A stretch of 64,000 nucleotides of DNA, from positions 248,001 through 312,000 of the forward strand of contig VXNY01000031.1 in the NCBI GenBank assembly GCA_009840305.1, written 5' to 3'. Under the pieces are notes generated by a model. That model did not search any database. It worked only from the letters and a program-made list of their open reading frames with translations, and was not told the origin of the DNA. Position numbers and translations under genes: made by a program. Numbering within the stretch: the stretch's first letter is position 1; every line of letters starts with the position of its first letter. Source of the DNA: Gammaproteobacteria bacterium. GTDB lineage: Bacteria; Pseudomonadota; Gammaproteobacteria; Pseudomonadales; Azotimanducaceae. Below, in pieces: positions 38,111 to 47,844 of this stretch.

Positions 38111-38965
38111 ATGACCGCCCGCATTCTTAACGGATTAACAATTGCTAAGTCCATTCGACAGGAAGTGGGCTACAGAGTTCAACAGATCTTTGAACAACAT
38201 GACGTACGCCCGGGACTAACGGTAATTCTAGTAGGTAGTGACCCTGCTTCAGAGCTCTACGTAAGATTAAAGAAACGAGACTGTGAGGCTGCCGGTATTA
38301 GTTGTGAGGTAAAAAATTTCCCTGCTGACATCTCTGAACAACAGCTTACAGATACGATCGATTCTTTGAATGCGGAACCCAATGTTCACGGCATATTGCT
38401 ACAACTGCCATTGCCCGATCAGTTCTATACTCCGAGAATTGTTGACCGTGTTGATCCAACCAAAGATGTAGACGGTATCACACCCTTGAATATGGGCAAA
38501 CTTGCGCTGCGAGAACCAGCCCATCGATGTTGTACGCCGAAAGGTGTAATGACTTTGCTCGATCATACTGGCATAGATCTTTTGGGATTGGATGCTGTGG
38601 TTGTGGGTGCGTCGAATCACGTTGGTCGGCCAATGTGTTTGGAGTTGTTGTTGCGTGGATGTACTGTCACCTGTACTCATAAGTATTCGAGAGACACTTC
38701 ATTTCACACACGGCAAGCAGACATTCTCGTGACAGCAACGGGTATTGGTGGTCTGATTCGAAAAGACTGGGTTAAACCAGGTGCGGTCGTCATCGATGTT
38801 GGAATCGAAACTCAACCAGACGGACGATTGAAAGGTGATGTTGCATATGAGGAAGTGAAAGAAATCGCGTCTTGGATCACGCCCGTACCTGGTGGTGTTG
38901 GTCCAATGACTCGAGTCTCAATACTGCAGAACTTACTAGCAACCGTCGAACAGACTCTACATTGA
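38111..38965 (+). CDS. folD: Bifunctional methylenetetrahydrofolate dehydrogenase/cyclohydrolase FolD
   Basis: 284 residues. The catalytic Lys is in SELYVRLKKRDCEAAGI, and PxxVDG-like DPTKDVDGITPLNMG follows HGILLQLPLP. The NADP site is VVVGASNHVGRPM, slightly altered from the usual VGRSxxVGxP. TPVPGGVGPMTRVSILQNL closes the protein. Known: it interconverts 5,10-methylene- and 10-formyl-tetrahydrofolate. ATG 38111 has no clear ribosome site. A perfect -35 TTGACA lies at 38043-38048, without a good -10. Its stop overlaps the lpxH start. Confidence 0.95.
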   Translation: MTARILNGLTIAKSIRQEVGYRVQQIFEQHDVRPGLTVILVGSDPASELYVRLKKRDCEAAGISCEVKNFPADISEQQLTDTIDSLNAEPNVHGILLQLPLPDQFYTPRIVDRVDPTKDVDGITPLNMGKLALREPAHRCCTPKGVMTLLDHTGIDLLGLDAVVVGASNHVGRPMCLELLLRGCTVTCTHKYSRDTSFHTRQADILVTATGIGGLIRKDWVKPGAVVIDVGIETQPDGRLKGDVAYEEVKEIASWITPVPGGVGPMTRVSILQNLLATVEQTLH

Positions 38966-39702
38966 ACCGCTTCTTCATAGCTGACCTTCACCTAGACCCC
39001 GCGGCACCACAAAAACTCTTCACTCTACAAGTGGTGTTAGCCAACGCCGTCAAACTCGATTGTGAAATATACATTCTTGGCGACCTAGTCGAGACATGGG
39101 TTGGAGACGATGACGATTGTGCGTTCGCCGATCAACTTCGTGAAACTCTTCGAGTTCCATCTCAACTAGTCCCACTCTATCTCATGCACGGTAATCGAGA
39201 TTTTCTGTTCGGTCAAAAATTCGCGTCTGACGTCGGTGCGAAAATTCTTGACGATCCAACTGTAATCGAAATTGAAGGCGAACGAATTCTACTCTCTCAC
39301 GGGGACATGTATTGCACGAGCGACCTTCCTTACCAAGAGATTCGTACAAAATTTCGGTCTGCAGAATGGCAACATTCATTTCTCGCCAAGACCTTAGATG
39401 AACGTAGACATCTCGCGGCAACGATGCGTAAGCAGAGCAAGGAAGCGGTGGCTGAAAAAAGTGACTACATAACTGATGTCGTTGAAGATGCAATAATTGA
39501 GTCACTTCAGAGGTATGATTGCAGGACCATGATTCACGGGCACACTCATCGCCCCGGTCAACATCGAATGGGAAACGGATTTACACGTTACGTATTGGGA
39601 GATTGGGGTCGCTGCGGTTGGCAAATATATGCAACTCCGCAAATTCGCCTCGAGTGTTTCCCTGTGCGAGAAGCACCCAGCGAAGCTCCAACTAGTCCGT
39701 AG
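38962..39702 (+). CDS. lpxH: UDP-2,3-diacylglucosamine hydrolase LpxH
   Basis: 246 residues from TTG 38962, whose bases form TTGA with the folD stop. This start gives the family N-terminus (MNRFFIADLHLD). A longer frame upstream lies within folD. Metallophosphatase motifs are DLHL, GDLVETWVGDDD, GNRDFLFG, SHGD and HGHTHRP. Known: it removes UMP from UDP-2,3-diacyl-GlcN in lipid A synthesis, so the host has a lipopolysaccharide outer membrane. Its end overlaps the convergent miaE by 11 bases. Confidence 0.95.
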   Translation: MNRFFIADLHLDPAAPQKLFTLQVVLANAVKLDCEIYILGDLVETWVGDDDDCAFADQLRETLRVPSQLVPLYLMHGNRDFLFGQKFASDVGAKILDDPTVIEIEGERILLSHGDMYCTSDLPYQEIRTKFRSAEWQHSFLAKTLDERRHLAATMRKQSKEAVAEKSDYITDVVEDAIIESLQRYDCRTMIHGHTHRPGQHRMGNGFTRYVLGDWGRCGWQIYATPQIRLECFPVREAPSEAPTSP

Positions 39703-40303
39703 AGTCGCCCGGATCACCACTATGAAATCTGAACTGGTCGTCAAATCTGGTAATCAACTGCGCTTCATGACCAAGTAGTTCCTGCACCCGCACATTAATC
39801 ACTGATTCCTCCTCTAAACGGACGGCCATATCGAGATATGTCAAAAAATGCCTGTGTTCCGACTCCTTCAACTTGCCGTACAACTTCGCGACTCTTCCTT
39901 CCAGAACTTCCTCCAATAGTTCAAATCGCTCGTAACTGCGGGCTTCAATAATTGAGGCAATTAACAAATCATCGAATTTTGTGGAGGTATGCTCTCTCGC
40001 GTAGCTGTGTAAAGCTCTCGCGTACTTACTTGGGCTTAAATGCACGTACTCGATCTCCAATGTCTTCAGTAGCGCATGCACCTGTTCAAAGTGGCGCATC
40101 TCTTCTCGGACAATCCTTGAGAGTTGGACAGCAAAATCACACCATTCTTCATATCGATAGATCATTGACAATGCCGAACTAGCTGCTTTTCGTTCACAGT
40201 TTGCATGATCGATTAACAACACCGGCTGACAGTTTGAAGCGTGTATTACCCAAGATTCCGGTGTGCTGACGTGGAGAAACTCAGCCGCTTCGAGTGCCGC
40301 CAT
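39692..40303 (-). CDS. miaE: tRNA 2-methylthio-N6-isopentenyladenosine hydroxylase MiaE
   Basis: 203 residues, a ferritin-like four-helix protein. Di-iron ligands are apparent in DHANCERKAASSAL, EEMRHFEQV, IEARSYERFELL and SEHRHFLTYLDMA. Known: it hydroxylates the isopentenyl group of ms2i6A37 in tRNA, an O2-dependent step, which implies an aerobic lifestyle. The gene lies upstream-facing between lpxH and purF, with its last bases antisense to lpxH. Confidence 0.92.
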   Translation of the reverse strand: MAALEAAEFLHVSTPESWVIHASNCQPVLLIDHANCERKAASSALSMIYRYEEWCDFAVQLSRIVREEMRHFEQVHALLKTLEIEYVHLSPSKYARALHSYAREHTSTKFDDLLIASIIEARSYERFELLEEVLEGRVAKLYGKLKESEHRHFLTYLDMAVRLEEESVINVRVQELLGHEAQLITRFDDQFRFHSGDPGDSTD

Positions 40304-40333
40304 ATTGATGACTTTTTGTGCTACGACGTTAGG

Positions 40334-41833
40334 TTAGAAATTCTGAAACGCTAAAGCTGCTTCGGTCGCTACTTTTGAAGCGTTACTACGAATTTCGGAA
40401 AGCGCCATCAAGTAATCCGGACTAATGTCTGGATTGTAGTATTCGCCGTCAAATACAGAACATTCAAAACCGTCGACGCTGGTGTTTCCTTCGCGCGCCG
40501 CGGCAATCAAGTCAGGAAGCGTTTGATACACGAGCATGTCTGCTCCGATGCGGTTCGCAATCTGTTCTTCATTGCGATTGTTCGCTAAGAATTCGCTACT
40601 TGTCGGTAAATCAATACCGAATACATTCGGATATCGGATCGGTGGCGCTGCGGACGCTACATACACTTTTTTAGCACCTGCAATACGTGCTTGTCGAATA
40701 CTCTCGGACAAAGTCGTTCCACGAACAATGGAATCTTCAATCAGCAGCACATTTTTACTTTCAAACTCAAGCTGAATCGCGTTTAATTTTTGACGCACCG
40801 ACTTTCGTCGCATACTTTGTTCAGGCATGATGAAAGTACGACCTATATAACGATTCTTGACGAATCCTTCACGTAGTTTCACGTCTAATCGATTCGCGAC
40901 TGGAATTGCCGCGGTTCGACTTGTCTCAGGTATTGGAATCACTACGTCGATATCGTGTTCGCCGTGGGGAAACCGGTCCAAGATTTGATCAGCGAGTTTG
41001 TCACCCATTCGAAGTCTTGCTTTGTACACAGAGATATTGTCTAAGACAGAATCTGGACGCGCGAGATATACATGCTCGAAAATACACGGTGTCAGACTAG
41101 GGTTATCGTGGCAGACTTGGGCGTGAAGTTGCCCTTGGCGATCGATAAAAATCGCTTCTCCCGGTAGTACATCGCGATAAATCTCGTACCCCAACACCGA
41201 GAGTACCGCAGACTCACTAGCAATGATGTAGTCATCAGTTACACCCCGCTTGATACCCAGAATCAGTGGCCGAATCCCTCGGGGATCCCGAATTCCAACG
41301 ATTCCAGAGCCGACTATTAATGCGACCACCGCATACCCGCCACGACATGCTAAATGTAGCTTTCTCACTGCATCAAATACGTTCTCAGGTTCGACGACGC
41401 ACCGGTTTCTGCTATCTAATTCATTTGCAAGCACATTGAGAAACAGCTCCGAGTCCGACGAGGTGTTGATATGTCGAGGGACGTTGCGAAAATACTGTTC
41501 TCTTAGTTCGCGTACGTTGGTGAGGTTCCCGTTATGAGCTAGACCAATGCCGTAGGGGGAATTTACATACAGAGGCTGCGCTTCGTGAAAGCTACTGGTA
41601 CCCGCAGTCGGATAGCGAACATGGCCGATTCCCATGTTGCCACGGAGTCCTTGAAGATGTTGTTCATCAAAAACTTCGCTGACGAGTCCAGCTTGCTTAT
41701 AGCTGTGACATCGCTGATCATGAGAAGTTACGATTCCTGCGGAATCCTGCCCTCGGTGCTGAAGCACCAACAACGCGTCATATAGTTCTTGGCTGACTGG
41801 GTCACTACTGACTATGCCAACGATGCCACACAT
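40334..41833 (-). CDS. purF: Amidophosphoribosyltransferase PurF
   Basis: 499 residues. The nucleophile Cys2 is exposed after Met removal (MCGIVGIVSSD). The glutaminase domain has LQHRGQDSAGI and GIGHVRYPTAG. The PRPP loop is VLLIEDSIVRGTTLSESI. Known: first committed step of purine synthesis, making phosphoribosylamine. ATG 41833 shares a base with the cvpA stop (TAATG), so they are coupled. Last gene of the leuC-purF block. Confidence 0.97.
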   Translation of the reverse strand: MCGIVGIVSSDPVSQELYDALLVLQHRGQDSAGIVTSHDQRCHSYKQAGLVSEVFDEQHLQGLRGNMGIGHVRYPTAGTSSFHEAQPLYVNSPYGIGLAHNGNLTNVRELREQYFRNVPRHINTSSDSELFLNVLANELDSRNRCVVEPENVFDAVRKLHLACRGGYAVVALIVGSGIVGIRDPRGIRPLILGIKRGVTDDYIIASESAVLSVLGYEIYRDVLPGEAIFIDRQGQLHAQVCHDNPSLTPCIFEHVYLARPDSVLDNISVYKARLRMGDKLADQILDRFPHGEHDIDVVIPIPETSRTAAIPVANRLDVKLREGFVKNRYIGRTFIMPEQSMRRKSVRQKLNAIQLEFESKNVLLIEDSIVRGTTLSESIRQARIAGAKKVYVASAAPPIRYPNVFGIDLPTSSEFLANNRNEEQIANRIGADMLVYQTLPDLIAAAREGNTSVDGFECSVFDGEYYNPDISPDYLMALSEIRSNASKVATEAALAFQNF

Positions 41834-42348
41834 TATGTACTTGTGGGGGGACTTGCAGGTGTAGAAAAAGACCCGAGAATGTCTCGAACGAAGACTTCAA
41901 ACTCCATCAAAAACTGTAACAATCGAGAGTTTTTCCAGAGCTCTTCGGGAGCGGTTCCAAGTTCGAAAATTATACCTATCGCGATCACTACGAAAGCACC
42001 AGTCAAGAAACCTAAAACCATGCCTAGCACCCGATCCAAGGGTTTCAGTCCAGTCATGTCAAGCGCTTTACTAACAAATTGTTGAGTAAACGCCCCTACT
42101 ACCAAAACTGCGATGAGTAAGAGAGCAAAACCAATGACTTCAGGTAACCACGGTATTGACTCTAAACCTTTAGGAAATATCAAGTTTCCAATGGTTGTAC
42201 CAAACATGATGCCGAGCACAATACCCACGACCCAAGAAGCCAAACCGACTAGCGATTTGAGAAACCCGCTAAATCTTCCAACCAGCGCGCCGAGCAGCAA
42301 TATCACACAGATAGCGATATCGACTACGCCAATTTCGAAAGGCGACAC
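41833..42348 (-). CDS. cvpA: CvpA family inner-membrane protein
   Basis: 171 residues with four hydrophobic spans and the conserved opening VDIAICVILLLGALVGRFSG. A later segment KALDMTGLKPLDRVLGMVLG is also typical. Start GTG 42348, 5 bases after the dedD stop. AGGAG is very close to the codon. Known: CvpA is linked to colicin V production and envelope homeostasis, with no clear biochemical role. It lies directly before purF as in E. coli. Confidence 0.92.
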   Translation of the reverse strand: MSPFEIGVVDIAICVILLLGALVGRFSGFLKSLVGLASWVVGIVLGIMFGTTIGNLIFPKGLESIPWLPEVIGFALLLIAVLVVGAFTQQFVSKALDMTGLKPLDRVLGMVLGFLTGAFVVIAIGIIFELGTAPEELWKNSRLLQFLMEFEVFVRDILGSFSTPASPPTST

Positions 42349-42353
42349 GTCTC

Positions 42354-42893
42354 CTAATCTCGGTAAGCAACGATCATCGGTTTGATGTCGTATTTCGTCT
42401 CTAGCGTCGACGATTGATCTTCTGCGTCATCGCGCCGGAGAAATGGTCCAACCGCGACCCGATGCATCGTTTTGCCATCGACCTTCGCAACTGACAACCA
42501 TGCTTGGTCGCCTGCAGCTAGGCACTGATCGACTAAATTTTGTGCACTCTCCTCGTTCGCGAAACTCGCGAGTTGTACCGCCCAGCGCTTTGTCTCTGCA
42601 ACTTCTGTAGTAAGTTCTGGTTCCCCGACTCGGACGCCAGTTTCTTTGTCAAAGCCGTCGGCATCAACGAGCGTGTCAAGTTTTGCTCCCGCTTCGTACA
42701 CTGCATCCACAGAAGGTTCTTCGATTTTCAGATCGGGTAGTTCGATTTGGGGATTTTCGAAATCGTCGATCTCGGTGGTTATCTGTACGGGTTTGTCGAA
42801 CAGCATCGGCACGAAGATCACCAACACCGCGGCTAAGAAAATGCTCCCGACGACAATGTTTCGCTTTCTAGCATCCATTCTGTTTTTTTTCAT
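42354..42893 (-). CDS. dedD: SPOR-domain protein DedD
   Basis: 179 residues. A membrane anchor spans about residues 13-32 (NIVVGSIFLAAVLVIFVPML). An acidic periplasmic linker follows, and a C-terminal SPOR domain begins at WAVQLASFANEESAQNLV. Known: SPOR domains bind denuded septal peptidoglycan, and DedD aids cell division. It lies 4 bases after folC. Confidence 0.92.
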   Translation of the reverse strand: MKKNRMDARKRNIVVGSIFLAAVLVIFVPMLFDKPVQITTEIDDFENPQIELPDLKIEEPSVDAVYEAGAKLDTLVDADGFDKETGVRVGEPELTTEVAETKRWAVQLASFANEESAQNLVDQCLAAGDQAWLSVAKVDGKTMHRVAVGPFLRRDDAEDQSSTLETKYDIKPMIVAYRD

Positions 42894-42897
42894 TCCA

Positions 42898-44136
42898 TTA
42901 ACTCGCGACTTTTGCCCGGAGTCGACCTACGACATCAAAAGAACCAACGACTAAGATCAAGTCTCCTGATACCGTATTGGCTACCAATTCTTGGTAGGCG
43001 AAATCCAATTCTTCGATACATTGTATTCCAAAGTCAGCACTTTGAGCCTTCCAAGTGGTACCTCGTCTTCCCTGCGTAGACGTAACGAGCACGCGGTCCG
43101 TCGGTATTTTTAATGCATTGACAATACCGGAAAAGTCTTTGCGCTTCGATATTCCCAATAAAACTCTAGCGACTCGTTTATCAGTCAACTTCGGTAGGAA
43201 TCGCAGTAAGTATTCGACTGCATCTGGATTGTGCGCGACATCCAAGAGCCAAACGCGATCCAAATGATGAAACAGTTCCATGCGCCCGGGTAGTTGGCTG
43301 ATATGCAATTCGGATATGAAAGAATCTCTAACTGGGTACCCCAAGGTAACCGTAATTTGCGCCGCAAGTGCGAGTGATAGAGGATGTTTGGGTATCCCAG
43401 ATAACTCTAAACGCCTCACTCTCGAGTCTTGTCGAACTGCGATGCCGCACATGTTTTGGTCGAGCAACTGAAAGTCAAAGTCGCAACCGCGGCGATATAC
43501 TGGACAATCTAGTGCGCGAGCCCGACCCACGACAGTCGATATGTTCTTCGTGTCTCCGTAGAGTAGCGGTATGCGACAACGAGAAATTCCTGCTTTTTCC
43601 CACCCAATAGTCTCGAGATCAGGTCCCAGCATCTCTTGATGATCTAATGCAATCGAGGTTATCACATTGACGTCTCGATGTACGACATTGGTGGCATCAT
43701 ATCGACCACCAACTCCAACTTCCAACAGAGCAACATCTACCCGGTGTTCTTTGAAAATCCACAAACCTGCTAGCGTCGCATAGTCGTGATAGCTCAATTG
43801 AACATAGTCCTGAGCTTCTTGTATCACTTCAAAAGCGAAAACAATCTCTTCGTCCCCAACCTCTCGACCATTGATACGAATTCGTTCGTTGTATCGTTCT
43901 AGATGAGGAGAGTACGTGCTCCCGACTTTAATACCCTGCGCAAGGAGCAACTGTTCTGTGAAATTTACCGTGGTTCCCTTGCCATTCGTTCCCGCAATGA
44001 CTACTACTTGTTGTGCAGATTTCAATAAACCCAATTGTCGTGCGACACGAACCACATGATACCAGCTCCGTTTTCGACCCGTTTGCTGCGCGAGTTCAAT
44101 CCAAGCAAGCCAAGAATGAAGATCTGAGGACCCCAC
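42898..44136 (-). CDS. folC: Bifunctional folylpolyglutamate/dihydrofolate synthase FolC
   Basis: 412 residues. The P-loop is VIAGTNGKGTTVNF, then YSPHLERYNERIRINGREV, LEVGVGGRYDATNV and SIALDHQEMLG. VWLLDVAHNPDAVEYLL is seen in the C-terminal domain. Start GTG 44136 is the only standard start before the conserved SWLAWIE region. Known: it adds glutamate to dihydropteroate and folates. The gene follows truA by 34 bases. accD, which usually sits between them, is absent. Confidence 0.95.
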   Translation of the reverse strand: MGSSDLHSWLAWIELAQQTGRKRSWYHVVRVARQLGLLKSAQQVVVIAGTNGKGTTVNFTEQLLLAQGIKVGSTYSPHLERYNERIRINGREVGDEEIVFAFEVIQEAQDYVQLSYHDYATLAGLWIFKEHRVDVALLEVGVGGRYDATNVVHRDVNVITSIALDHQEMLGPDLETIGWEKAGISRCRIPLLYGDTKNISTVVGRARALDCPVYRRGCDFDFQLLDQNMCGIAVRQDSRVRRLELSGIPKHPLSLALAAQITVTLGYPVRDSFISELHISQLPGRMELFHHLDRVWLLDVAHNPDAVEYLLRFLPKLTDKRVARVLLGISKRKDFSGIVNALKIPTDRVLVTSTQGRRGTTWKAQSADFGIQCIEELDFAYQELVANTVSGDLILVVGSFDVVGRLRAKVAS

Positions 44137-44170
44137 CGGGGGCGAGACTACTTGGTGTTGAGCCAGACGA

Positions 44171-45034
44171 TTACTCTACAAGCGTTTCGCGCGGTTCTAT
44201 GAATTCACGCACGTTTACAAATTCGTCAGATTCCCACTCTTGTAGACGGCATTCAGAACCTAGAATTCGGGGGATCCGCAATCGACTCAACTCGGGGTAC
44301 TCTCTGTAGCAAACTTGCACAAGGTACAAACCCATCGGTGGTGCTGTTTTGGGTGCCCGAGTTCGGTCCCGGTACGAAAGCAATGTGTTCATATCGAGAG
44401 CAATACCACGTCCGATATCCAACAATGCGCCAGCAATATTTCGCACCATGCGCAGTAAAAACGCATTAGCAATAATGTCGACTATTACGTAATCACCCAT
44501 ACGATGCACAGATAGCGAATGTACGCAACGACGCGGCGACTTCGATTGACAGTTTGTTCCGCGGAACGAGGTAAAGTCATGCTCACCCACGAGTGATTGT
44601 GCTTGTGAATTCATCGCTTCGACGTTTAGACCGGGTGCTATCCAAGTGGCAAAGTTTCTTCCGATAGCGGGAATGTGATCACACTCGCCGAAGACGTACA
44701 AATAGCGACGCCAATGAGACGATCTACGTACGTCAAAGTTTGAAGCTACCGTTACTAGAGTGTGCACCGCGATGTCATCTGGAAGGTACGCGTTAATGCC
44801 TTGTCGCCAGTTGTAATTTTCGCGACATGAATCACTCTCAAATCCAATCACTTGACTGGTTGCGTGCACCCCACGATCAGTTCGACTAGAAAACTCTATA
44901 CGCACTTGATCGGCTGCAACTTGAGAGATCGCTTTTTCAAGTTCGTTTTGTACCGTTCTCTGTTTCGGTTGTGATTGGGATCCACAGAATCCGGCTCCGT
45001 TGTATTCGATCCCTAGCGCTAGATAGTGGCTCAT
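44171..45034 (-). CDS. truA: tRNA pseudouridine synthase A
   Basis: 287 residues. The catalytic Asp is in SSRTDRGVHATSQV. GIEYNGAGFCGSQSQP begins the protein, and FLLRMVRNIAGALLDIGRG is the conserved C-terminal core. Start ATG 45034. Known: it converts U38-40 to pseudouridine in the tRNA anticodon arm. A C-terminal extension of about 25 acidic residues goes beyond the usual end. Confidence 0.95.
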   Translation of the reverse strand: MSHYLALGIEYNGAGFCGSQSQPKQRTVQNELEKAISQVAADQVRIEFSSRTDRGVHATSQVIGFESDSCRENYNWRQGINAYLPDDIAVHTLVTVASNFDVRRSSHWRRYLYVFGECDHIPAIGRNFATWIAPGLNVEAMNSQAQSLVGEHDFTSFRGTNCQSKSPRRCVHSLSVHRMGDYVIVDIIANAFLLRMVRNIAGALLDIGRGIALDMNTLLSYRDRTRAPKTAPPMGLYLVQVCYREYPELSRLRIPRILGSECRLQEWESDEFVNVREFIEPRETLVE

Positions 45035-45071
45035 ACTATGCTCTACTACACTCAGTTACAACTACGCTAAA

Positions 45072-46091
45072 CTAATGTAAGTGTTGTACGAGTTCCTCGG
45101 CGATTTGAAGGCTATTGAGTGCCGCGCCCTTTCGAGAGTTATCAGACACAACCCACAAATTTAGTCCATTCACTGAGGAAAGAAGTTCTCGAACGCGCCC
45201 TACGAATACCGCGTCTTGACCCGTTGCATGGGTAACTGGAGTCGGATATCCACCATCAGAGTTTAAGTCAACCAGCTCGATACCTGGAGCATCGGTCAAC
45301 AATCGTTTCGCGTTTGCTATCTCAATCTTCCGGTGTGTCTCAACGTGCAGTGCTAACGAGTGTCCAAAAAAGATCGGTACCCGAACACAAGTCGGATTGA
45401 TCTCAATATTGGGATCATCAAAGATCTTTTGTGTCTCCTGTACCATTTTCATTTCTTCTTCAGCGAATCCGTTTTCCTGGAACTCGCCAATCTGTGGTAT
45501 GACGTTGAATGCCATCTGGACAGGCGCAATTTCCGGCGTTATGGTTTGCGCATTCAGTACATTCGCAGTTTGCATGGCTAGTTCTTCGAGTGCCCGAGCG
45601 CCAGCACCTGAAACCGATTGGTAGGTTGATACGTTTATTCTCTTGATCCCTACCTCATCATGAATCGGTTTGAGCGCGACAACCATTTGGATCGTCGAGC
45701 AATTTGGATTTGCAATGATTCGGGTTTGTAAGCCTCTTTTGGATTGTTCGGCATTGATTTCTGGTACGACGAGCGGAATGTTGGGTTCCAACCTATACTT
45801 GGACGTGTTATCGACAACAATCGCGCCGTTAGCAGTCGCACGTGGAACATATAGGGCGGAAATTTCACTTCCAGCTGTGAAAAATGCAATGTCAGTCCCA
45901 GCGAAGTCGAAATCTTCAAGTGCTTGAACACGTAAATAGCTACCTCGAAACGTGAACCGTTGACCTGAACTACGCTCGCTAGCAAGTAAATGTAGTCGCT
46001 CTACGGGAAATCGTCTTTGTTCTAATAGCTCAATCAACATACCGCCAACAACACCGGTTGCGCCGATTATTGCAATAGAAAATTTCTTCAA
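45072..46091 (-). CDS. asd: Aspartate-semialdehyde dehydrogenase
   Basis: 339 residues. The NADP-binding [15 protein letters not shown] is at residues 10-24, the nucleophile is C131 in [10 protein letters not shown], and the catalytic His probably lies in the VETHRKIEI region. TTG start 46091 overlaps the leuB stop as TTGA. Known: it reduces aspartyl phosphate to the semialdehyde for Lys, Met, Thr and diaminopimelate synthesis. Its place between leuB and truA matches other gammaproteobacteria. Confidence 0.95.
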   Translation of the reverse strand: MKKFSIAIIGATGVVGGMLIELLEQRRFPVERLHLLASERSSGQRFTFRGSYLRVQALEDFDFAGTDIAFFTAGSEISALYVPRATANGAIVVDNTSKYRLEPNIPLVVPEINAEQSKRGLQTRIIANPNCSTIQMVVALKPIHDEVGIKRINVSTYQSVSGAGARALEELAMQTANVLNAQTITPEIAPVQMAFNVIPQIGEFQENGFAEEEMKMVQETQKIFDDPNIEINPTCVRVPIFFGHSLALHVETHRKIEIANAKRLLTDAPGIELVDLNSDGGYPTPVTHATGQDAVFVGRVRELLSSVNGLNLWVVSDNSRKGAALNSLQIAEELVQHLH

Positions 46092-47194
46092 GTAACTGTT
46101 TCCACCATGCTTGATATGACCGAGTCGACCATTTCAGTTGTACCGACCAAGCGAACTTCATCGGAGGGTCTTGGTGGCATGATGTCCGCGGTCCGAAACC
46201 CTTGACCAAGTACGGCTTCTACAGCATATTCGATGCGGTCTGCAAGAAGCGATTGGTCTAGACTGTATCGAAACATCATAGCAATTGACAGTACTGTCGC
46301 GAGTGGATTTGCTATATTCTTCCCTGCGATGTCGGGAGCACTACCGTGTACTGGTTCATAAATTCCTTGACCGTTAGCGTTAATTGATGCCGACGGGAGC
46401 ATACCGATTGAACCGGTTAGCATTGCTGCCGTGTCTGAAAGAATGTCTCCAAACATATTACCTGTAAGAATCACGTCAAATTGTTTCGGCCATCGAACCA
46501 GTTGCATCGCGGCGTTGTCAACATACATGTGTGTTAGTTCAACATCTTTGAATGATTGGTGAACTTCTATAACAACATCTCGCCAGAGTTGCGTCACTTC
46601 AAGAACATTCGCTTTATCGACCGAGCAAACTCTGCTACTGCGTTTTCGAGCTAATTCGAACGCAACTTTGGCAATCCGCTCAATTTCCGTGTCATCGTAC
46701 ACCAATGTGTTAAAGCCACGACGTATATTGTTGTGAAGTTCTACGCCGCGAGGCGTACCAAAGTAGATTCCGCCCGTGAGTTCTCGCACAATAAGAACAT
46801 CTAGATCTGCGACTACTTCAGGTTTTAGCGTGGATGCTTTAATCAATGGGGAAAAAGTTAGAGCTGGCCGTAAGTTAGCAAAACAATCTAATTCTGATCT
46901 GAGAGTTAAGAGGGCTTTCTCCGGCTTCTTCTCCATCGGTAGATCATCCCACTGAGGTCCTCCAACCGCACCCAACAACACAGCATCCGCCTTAGTCGCT
47001 TGATCTAGAGTGTCCTCTGTTAAGGGTGATCCGTGCAGATCAATAGATTTACCCCCGAAATCGCGAGTGATGATGTCGAAAGACGCGTCCGCTGATGAAA
47101 CGATGTCGAAGACGCGAAGTACGTGCGGCATGATTTCCGCACCTATACCGTCACCTGGCAAAACTAATATTTGCCAGTGTTTACGTGCTACCAT
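46088..47194 (-). CDS. leuB: 3-isopropylmalate dehydrogenase
   Basis: 368 residues. The N-terminus is [16 protein letters not shown]. Substrate-binding [10 protein letters not shown] and the metal-binding [24 protein letters not shown] are intact, and the NAD-specific [13 protein letters not shown] is present. ATG 47194 shares a base with the leuD stop (TAATG). Known: oxidises and decarboxylates 3-isopropylmalate in leucine synthesis. Part of leuCDB. Confidence 0.97.
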   Translation of the reverse strand: MVARKHWQILVLPGDGIGAEIMPHVLRVFDIVSSADASFDIITRDFGGKSIDLHGSPLTEDTLDQATKADAVLLGAVGGPQWDDLPMEKKPEKALLTLRSELDCFANLRPALTFSPLIKASTLKPEVVADLDVLIVRELTGGIYFGTPRGVELHNNIRRGFNTLVYDDTEIERIAKVAFELARKRSSRVCSVDKANVLEVTQLWRDVVIEVHQSFKDVELTHMYVDNAAMQLVRWPKQFDVILTGNMFGDILSDTAAMLTGSIGMLPSASINANGQGIYEPVHGSAPDIAGKNIANPLATVLSIAMMFRYSLDQSLLADRIEYAVEAVLGQGFRTADIMPPRPSDEVRLVGTTEMVDSVISSMVETVT

Positions 47195-47844
47195 TAGTCG
47201 CTAAACAACCAAGGCATCCGTTGTCTATGTGTTAGTTCAAACTCTTCGATCAGCGTTTGGTGCTCTAACGTAAGAGCAATGTTGTCCATTCCAGTCATAA
47301 GACGATGTTTGCGAGTTGCATCAATATCAAACGTCGCCGCGATACCACCACTAGAACTGATTGTTTGTTGTGCTAAATCTACTTCCACGGTCATGGGGGA
47401 CGGCTGTATCGCTTCGCGGAACAGACGATCGATAAGTGCCTCTTCTAGCTCGATAGGTAATAGTCCGTTGTTGAAGGAATTGTTGTAAAAAATGTCGGCG
47501 TAAGATGGTGCAAGAACGCAACGAATACCATATTGAAGAATCGCCCAGACGGCATGTTCTCGACTGGACCCACAACCAAAATTTCTACGAGCTAGTAAGA
47601 TTGACGCTTCTTGGTATCTTGGATCATTTAAAACAAACTCGGGATTAATTATTCGATCGGTCTTACCGATGTTTCCTTCATCTTGGTACCGCCAAGAATC
47701 GAAAAGATTTTCACCAAATCCGGTTTTTTTGATCGATTTCAAAAACTGTTTTGGAATGATTTGATCGGTATCCACATTTGCGCGATCGAGCGGAACCACG
47801 ATTCCCGTGTGGCGTGTGAAAACAGGAAAGGCAGTACTAACCAT
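47194..47844 (-). CDS. leuD: 3-isopropylmalate dehydratase small subunit
   Basis: 216 residues. The N-terminal [17 protein letters not shown] and the core [20 protein letters not shown] segment ([20 protein letters not shown]) mark the swivelling domain of the aconitase family. ATG 47844 shares a base with the leuC stop. Known: with LeuC it isomerises 2-isopropylmalate to 3-isopropylmalate. Confidence 0.97.
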   Translation of the reverse strand: MVSTAFPVFTRHTGIVVPLDRANVDTDQIIPKQFLKSIKKTGFGENLFDSWRYQDEGNIGKTDRIINPEFVLNDPRYQEASILLARRNFGCGSSREHAVWAILQYGIRCVLAPSYADIFYNNSFNNGLLPIELEEALIDRLFREAIQPSPMTVEVDLAQQTISSSGGIAATFDIDATRKHRLMTGMDNIALTLEHQTLIEEFELTHRQRMPWLFSD

